Shown here: piece by piece, positions 58,343 through 64,000 of the stretch
Layout: each line of letters begins with the position of its first letter
Numbering within the stretch: the first letter of the stretch is position 1
From: Tanypteryx hageni
Lineage: Eukaryota; Arthropoda; Insecta; Odonata; Petaluridae
Length of the DNA: 64,000 bases
Reading direction: 5' to 3'
Assembly (NCBI GenBank): GCA_028673005.1
Contig: CM054118.1
Coordinates: 4,676,410 to 4,740,409, forward strand
Program-made: the position numbers and the translations under genes
The notes under the pieces: generated by a model
What the model was told of the DNA's origin: nothing
The model's input: the letters and a program-made list of their open reading frames with translations, nothing else
The model's database searches: none

Positions 58343-59024
58343 CTAAACAAACATAAGAGACAGTCCAAGATTAATATTTCGGCTACTGTAATAGAGAGTA
58401 TTTATATAAAGAATAGGCTTGCTAAATCTATATTAGCGCTTAGAATTTGTAATTTTTTCTATGCGCAATTATGATCTATTTATACCGTGAGATTTTCCTC
58501 AGTCGGCGGAAATTTATTACGATTAATTTATTTTAAGGTGAATAAATGAAAGCAACCTGCAAATTCAGCGACGCTTTTTATCAAAGCAAACAATTCCTTA
58601 AGAGCTTGATAGATAAACACTTGACCTCAACAAAATTGTCCAAATAATGTGTCTTTAAGTTTGAAACGGTTCGGAAGAAAAGCGAGTTTATATAATACAA
58701 AATTTCTCTTTTCTAATTTAAAGTAATAACAAACCTCAAAACAAACGGCGAATACGTTCATTTTTTTCACCACGGAGACCAGCCACCAAAAAAATCCTTC
58801 TCGAGGCTTATATCCATGGCACTCGATAACAAATTCCAAGCTTGTTTTCACCTATTAAAAAAACATAACGCTATTATCTTTTATCCAAAGATAGTCGCCC
58901 CGGTTCGGCGTTGTCCGCAATCAAGAGGACGTTGAGCCCTGACCAGGACAAAAAATGCATGAGAACGACGAACTCGGCGATTCAAATGTTGGTACAACGA
59001 TACGTTCCTCTTTTTAATGACTCT

Positions 59025-59130
59025 CTCTATCTATTTCCCTCTCTCTCTCTCTCTCCCTCCCTATCTCCCTCTTGCCTTCTCTCTCACTCATTCTCCTCTT
59101 TTTCCTTTCTCTCTCTCTCGACATTTCCAC
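59025..59130. repeat. CT-rich tract
   Basis: (CT)n and CTCCC-type sequence of about 100 bases; overlapping open frames are low complexity. Confidence 0.8.
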
Positions 59131-61310
59131 ATTCTGCCAATTACCGCCAACATTATAGGCTTGATAAAACATGATTATGCGTTAAATGCGGCCATTTCTC
59201 TCTCACGCGTTTCTGAAACCATTACGAGCCTTATCTCCGGCAAAATTAGCGGTCTCGAAGCGAAAAAATGATCGACGCAAGAGGAATATTTCAATTTTTT
59301 TCCTCGAGCGCATTCTTAATGCCCCCTCTTCGTCTGTTGCTTTACTTAATGTCACAAACTGGACCGCAAGTGATCAGAAAAACGTCCAACTGATTTATAG
59401 TTATACTTTTACGCTACGAGAAAATGCCGCTAGAACACTTGACTACCTTTTTTTTGTTTTCGAAAAACATTTACACAGTAGCATATACATTCTGTGCTGT
59501 GAATAGAAAATGGAGTTTCATTGAATCGATTTAAATTTTATGCGATTGAAAATATTAATTTCTACTAAATTGCGCATTTGCATATTTCGCATTAGCTATT
59601 ATTGATCGCATAACTCGAGTTCGCTACCAGAAACTTAAAATTAGCTAACATTAATGTAAAGGTGTTACTAATGAGAATAACTATTATCGCTTGGATAATA
59701 ATTTAATAGGTCTGAATATTTTTCATTATTAATGAAAAATAAATATTAAATTTTAAGCAATCTGGTAATCTACAAATCGAATCAATTATTTTAGTTAATT
59801 ATGCGGAATAATATTCATAAAAATTTTAAAAACATTTTCTTTTAACTGTGCGTTATATTTTTCTTGAAAATGCAATTCCTCGAAGTTACGACTCCTCGGT
59901 CTGCTTCATTTTATTCTAGAGTAAATTCCGTTCGCAGAACAACCTCTATTTGGTATTTCGAACAGATTTTTGAACATTAAGAAATAAGCGGACATTCGTT
60001 CAAAATAACCGTAATAGCGGGTTCATAAGTTTAAGGATATGACCATAAAATTTCAATCGGTCATTTATTTTATGGTGAAAATAGGACAGATGAGGTCATT
60101 ACGCAATCTTTAAGCCGTTAAATTTAATCTTTACGGCGAAAATCGCACTTTGATATATGTCGATGTGTGGAATATTATTAATAATGACCAACTGTACGGA
60201 TTTGATCAGAAATGTTGCTTTTGAAGATATTGTAGTAATCTTCTTTTTGGACATATTTTTACTGATTTACGTACACTATAATTTCTTATAAGTTGCACCT
60301 CCTTAATGCGGTAACTCAATCATCAGCATTTTCACATCCTCGATGCCCGTTACCATCACGTCGAAAGCTGTATTCCTACCTATTTAGGCAGTTTAATATG
60401 TCCAGTGGCTGACTAAACTTTTATCTTAGAGTATTCGTAAAAAACAATACAAATATTTATAAAGACAGCAAAGTTGATACACAAACCTTTAGCGAAAGCA
60501 TTTCGTACTTATTTTCCTCGTTTCCCAATTTGCTACTTATTACTTTTTTCCGATTTGAGCTCACATAAAATTGGTTCCTTTAAGTATGATTTAACGCAAG
60601 TTGGTGACGAAAATCATTTTTATGGACCACGCATATCATTTGCGCGTTGCATTTGACGTATAAGTCATATTTTGGAAGTTTTTGATACATTTCCGATGGT
60701 AACGAGAGTGTTATATTAACTTTTTGACGTGTAATAAAATTTGATAGCACTAATAAGATACATCTTTCAAGTTATGCTCTAATTGAAAACTGTCCAAGTC
60801 ACTAAAGACGTATTGGCCTTTAAAAAATATATTGTAGCTCTCTCTTGTGTCATTATATAAATCAAACCCGAGACAAATGTCAAATTGATTTCCTTCACTT
60901 TTCTCCGGAAGATTTCGGAATTCTGAGGATTGATTAATAGCCACTCGGAGATTTATAGCGGCGTTAAAAAAATCTATTTGGCGGGGAAAATTAAATTACC
61001 CGTAGAAAAAGAAAACGCGGGTTATAAAGATAGAAGAAAAGTAAATAAGCAAAAAGAACAAGCTGAATAAATTGCTCTTTTTCATCGTCACACGCGCAGA
61101 AATACGAATTATTTAAAAAAAAAACAAAATGCAGTGAACGATAGCATTTCTCTCGGCTAAATCGCGAGTATTAGGAAAATGGTATGTGTCGAATACCTTC
61201 CCCATGCTCAAAGTGGCTAACCATGCTGATTTATTCAGTACTGTATTGTGCAAGTATTTTCTTGTATTGATGTATGTATAGTCCAGGCAACGAGCAGACA
61301 AAATAGTCTC

Positions 61311-61945
61311 GAATCGGAACAAATTAGCTTGAAGCTAATTTCAATTGGGATAAGTAAATGAAACCCTCCTAACCTTACAATCACTTTCCCAACACCGCTG
61401 TTAGGATCAGATAAGTAAAGTATGTCTTGAGCCTTTATGAAGAGAGGTTGGTCTAAAATCAGTTTGTTGTAGTTAGTTTGGGTGCCTCTTGAACCATCAT
61501 ATCATTCTAAAGCTCGGATACTACTAACAGTAAAGTTCGGTTTTCTTAGGTAGCATCGTGCTATACTTCTTTTTGTACCTATAGTTTGAGTTTTTAATGA
61601 AACTGCCTTTTTAACACTCCATCAGCCGCGCTGTGGCACAAAGTGCAACAAATTAAGTTTCTGTTATGCAGGCGGTTATTCCCATTGTGCTTTCCTTCAG
61701 TAAGTCCTTGGCTTTCATCTCGTAAACTGTGGCTGGTGTTCCCTTCAACTTGAAGGAAGCACAGACAATTAGCAATTATTGAAATTTGTAATAATATCTA
61801 ATAAGAGAGTTAGGTACACATGGAAACGGCTAACCTATCCTCTAAAAAAATGTCTCAAGGAAATTTTGATTGTTAAGGGGCGGCTTGTCAAATCTCACGG
61901 GCCGGCCCTGAAAAGAATGAATCGGAACAAATTAGCTTGAAGCTA
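61311..61945. mobile_element. 581-bp insertion flanked by 27-bp direct repeats
   Basis: GAATCGGAACAAATTAGCTT followed by GAAGCTA occurs exactly at 61311-61337 and again at 61919-61945. The 581 bp between them contain a decayed coding fragment (minus strand) and end GGGCCGGCCCTGAAAAGAAT. Exact repeats of this kind usually mark an insertion with target duplication; 27 bp is long but possible for target-primed events. A tandem duplication of the flank is the alternative. Confidence 0.55.
61345..61765 (-). pseudogene. Decayed fragment of a repetitive invertebrate protein of unknown function
   Basis: On the minus strand one frame reads VKKAVSLKTQTIGTKRS, then after one stop YDGSRGTQTNYNKLILDQPLF, IKAQDILYLSDPNSGVGKVI and VRLGGFHLL (61480-61350). 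A DQPL-x-x-KA block followed by VVRLGGFHLL-type sequence is familiar from multi-copy hypothetical proteins of many invertebrates, thought to come from mobile elements; I recall the pattern but cannot name the family. Upstream, in another frame, KGTPATVYEMKAKDLL looks like a displaced earlier part, so frameshifts are present. Homology stops at the left repeat boundary near 61345. Confidence 0.5.
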
Positions 61946-62034
61946 TCTTTTGGGATTTGTACCTATGAATCCGTGTTTCGGAATACCATTAAAATCATAA
62001 TAAACTATCAAAATGGCGTCTAACGGGATTTTAT

Positions 62035-63452
62035 ACCATTATATATAGGCGTTCGTTACAGAGGAGGAGTAACATCTATTATCATTATATATCGACGTTT
62101 CTTACATAGGAGGATATAACATACTAGTAGTTGGTGCTTGCATTCTGCATGCATATCATCTTAACATAAAAAAACATTCATTTTTCATATTTCATCATTA
62201 CAAATATTTTTTTAATTCTAAATATTTCACCTCCGGAGCGATTTTCGTTTTTCCCTTATGTAAAAATAATAGATAAAAACAATCCCAAAACTTTTCAATT
62301 TTAAGAATTTTATACTTTCTCCATTATGGGGTACTAATGCTACACATTTCTGCCAAATTTTAAAGTTGTAGTACTTCTAGAAATGAAATAATATTTTTCC
62401 AATTGTTTTAATTTTAAACATTTTTAACGGCCGCCGCAATATGTTTATGGAGAGATTCAAATGTTTATTTGTGCAAATGCACTACTCTGTACATAACTTA
62501 AAAATTTCAGCTTCCTAGCTCATCCCGTAATGTCTAAACAGTTATCAATTTGTTTAAACTTGAAGAATTTTTAACTGCCAAACAAATAAAAATATCAAAA
62601 TTTGTATAATCCCTTAATCCCTATTTCGTTTTTTTTTTCTACTTATTAAAAAATTTCAACTCCGTAGCACATGCGAAAATACATAAACCTTGAAAAATTG
62701 TTTAAAAAATTGCGAAATTTTAGCGTCCGCATTGTTGCACTTTTTTAAGATTTTCGGTTTTTTTAGTGGGTTTTGCACAAAATCCTACCTAACAAAAAAT
62801 TTCGAATCTCTAGCTCTCCTGGAAGTGCCTAAACATTAGTATTCTCCTATATGTATGTTATATCCTCCTCCTCCTCTGTAAGAAACGTCGATATATAATG
62901 ATAACATATATATAGGCGGATACTAATGTTTAGACACTTCCAGATGAGTTGGAGATTCGAAATTTTTCTCATGGGTAGGACTTTGTGCAAACCCGACTAG
63001 AAAAACGAAAATCTTAAAAAAGTGGAACAGTGCGGCCGCTAAAAATTCGCAATTGTTTAAACAAATTTTCAAGGTTTAGGCATATCCAAATGGGCTACGG
63101 AGCTGAAATATTTTATAGAGGTAGGATTTGTAAAATAACGAAATAAGGATTATAGAAATTTTGATATTTTACTTTGTTTGGCAGATAAAAATTCTTAAAG
63201 TTTAAACAAATTGGTCAATGCTTAGACAATACGCCGCAAGTTAGGGAGCTGAAATTTTTAAATTATTTAGAGTTTAGTCTATATAAACGAATAAACATTT
63301 CAAAGTATCCGTGAAATTGTTACTGCGGCCGTTAAAAATTATTTAAATAAATCTGTAGAATTAAAGAAATATGATGAAATATCTCTCTGAAATTTAATGT
63401 TTTTTCAAGGTAAGATGAAATGCTTACAGTCTGCAAGCACCTTCTACTAGTG
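62035..63452. repeat. Large inverted repeat with arms of ~148-bp tandem units
   Basis: The left arm (about 62131-62860) contains a unit anchored on AAATTTCAGCTCCGTAGC-like sequence at about 62355, 62501, 62650 and 62796, spacing 146-149 bp. The right arm (about 62915-63452) carries the same unit inverted, at about 62955, 63104, 63252 and 63390. The centre (62862-62915) has TATAACATAC, GAGGAGG, AAACGTCGATATATAATGAT; the same sequence, in opposite orientation, forms the left edge (62035-62130) as a 49-bp dimer. Units also share ATTTTTAACGGCCGC and GTTTAAACTT. There is no open frame of note. The build resembles a foldback element, but I cannot assign it. Confidence 0.75.
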
Positions 63453-63494
63453 TGCGTGTGTGCGCGCGCGCGTGTGTGCGTGCGTGTGTGTGTA
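63453..63494. repeat. GTGTGC/(CG)n simple repeat
   Basis: Alternating purine-pyrimidine sequence (GTGTGCGCGCGCGCGTGTG) directly borders the right arm of the inverted repeat. Such sequence can adopt left-handed DNA. Confidence 0.9.
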
Positions 63495-63928
63495 TCCTAA
63501 TTGCTCTTAAACGGCTTCATCGATTTAAAAGAAACCACTTTTAATACAAAGACAACTTAATAAGCTTCAAGGTTCATATCAATTATCGTGAACATTTAAA
63601 AGTGTAATAAGAAAGATTGAGAGTAATGAAGAGCTTATTGACCTAGAAACGCGTCACTCCGAAACAAAATCTAAAACTACATTTCAATCGTTCAGTTTAT
63701 TAAAAGAAAGCTCAAATAACTCTTATAGCTAATTTAATGATGAACAATTTAAGTGCTTCATCATAAAAATTTCTAAACTAGAGTAGGAGCTATGAATGTT
63801 TTCAGTGAGCAATCTCTGACTCGGAGGAAGAGCGGCGCGCCTGGAGGGCAGCGACCCAATGTCAACTACCTTTCTCATGACTCAGTTTGTCGTTGTTAGT
63901 TTCGATGTTCCTTGGGCCCAAGGACGAT

Positions 63929-63947
63929 AATAATAATAATAATAATT
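63929..63947. repeat. (TAA)n microsatellite
   Basis: Six TAA units near the right edge of the window. Confidence 0.9.
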
Positions 63948-64000
63948 GATGATTCGAAGGTATTCAATAATGAAATTTCAATTGCATTTTATTAGATAGT

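Larger units (their letters stand above)
56241..61310. other. Long stretch without a recognisable gene
   Basis: AT-rich DNA with a CpG-containing region near 57580-58200 and a CT tract at 59025-59130. Apart from the 42-nt candidate exon at 58301-58342, none of the short open frames (for example 57580-57906, 58627-58851, 59186-59506) has a recognisable motif or a conserved partner in the window. Confidence 0.45.

Noticed and set aside
1..64000. CRISPR arrays, bacterial operons, ribosomal RNA genes, LTR pairs, telomeric repeats
   Set aside because: I looked for regular spaced repeats, rRNA-like sequence, paired LTRs and TTAGG arrays and saw none.

Overview
This 64 kb window is AT-rich eukaryotic DNA, most likely from an arthropod, probably an insect with a large, repeat-rich genome. 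The evidence is indirect. The recognisable coding sequence is almost all transposable-element sequence of kinds common in arthropods: two types of APE-endonuclease LINE, a Penelope-like retroelement, mariner, piggyBac, hAT and Helitron ends. There are also tRNA-derived SINEs, long pyrimidine tracts and (TA)n arrays. I cannot name the species. No complete host gene is visible. A few short candidate exons with good splice signals, best at 9418-9477 on the minus strand, suggest that the window lies in long introns or intergenic space.

Layout. 0-9 kb: a tRNA-like sequence, a CT tract, a 298-bp hAT-like element with target duplication, an inverted-repeat MITE and a Helitron 3' end. 9-16 kb: a candidate 60-nt exon, a dispersed internally tandem repeat, a 251-bp hAT-like element and three CT tracts. 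17-19 kb: a whole but dead piggyBac element with TTAA target sites. 21-25.4 kb: a near full-length dead LINE (+) meeting a truncated, rearranged relative (-) tail to tail in a 32-bp palindrome; the minus copy carries an insert with a hammerhead-like motif. 25.5-31.6 kb: a hAT-like element, repeats and a decayed CR1/L2/jockey-like LINE. 32-36.7 kb: a SINE and an almost intact Penelope-like element (RT plus GIY-YIG, one net -1 frameshift) between (TA)n arrays. 36.9-39.8 kb: a 2.86-kb hAT-type element without a recognisable transposase. 42-45 kb: a SINE, the intact 3' end of the same LINE type as at 21 kb, and an internally deleted mariner. 48.4-49.3 kb: a large CT minisatellite. 51-56 kb: two more Helitron 3' ends and repeat copies. 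61.3-63.5 kb: a 581-bp insertion between 27-bp direct repeats holding a decayed repetitive protein-coding fragment, then a large inverted repeat whose arms are built of ~148-bp tandem units.

The elements do not form a pathway; most are broken. The best preserved are the Penelope-like element and the LINE 3' fragment at 43.1 kb. The most unusual structures are the inverted tandem-repeat element at the right end, the tail-to-tail LINE palindrome and the hammerhead-like motifs. All family assignments come from reading motifs by eye; no database search was run.
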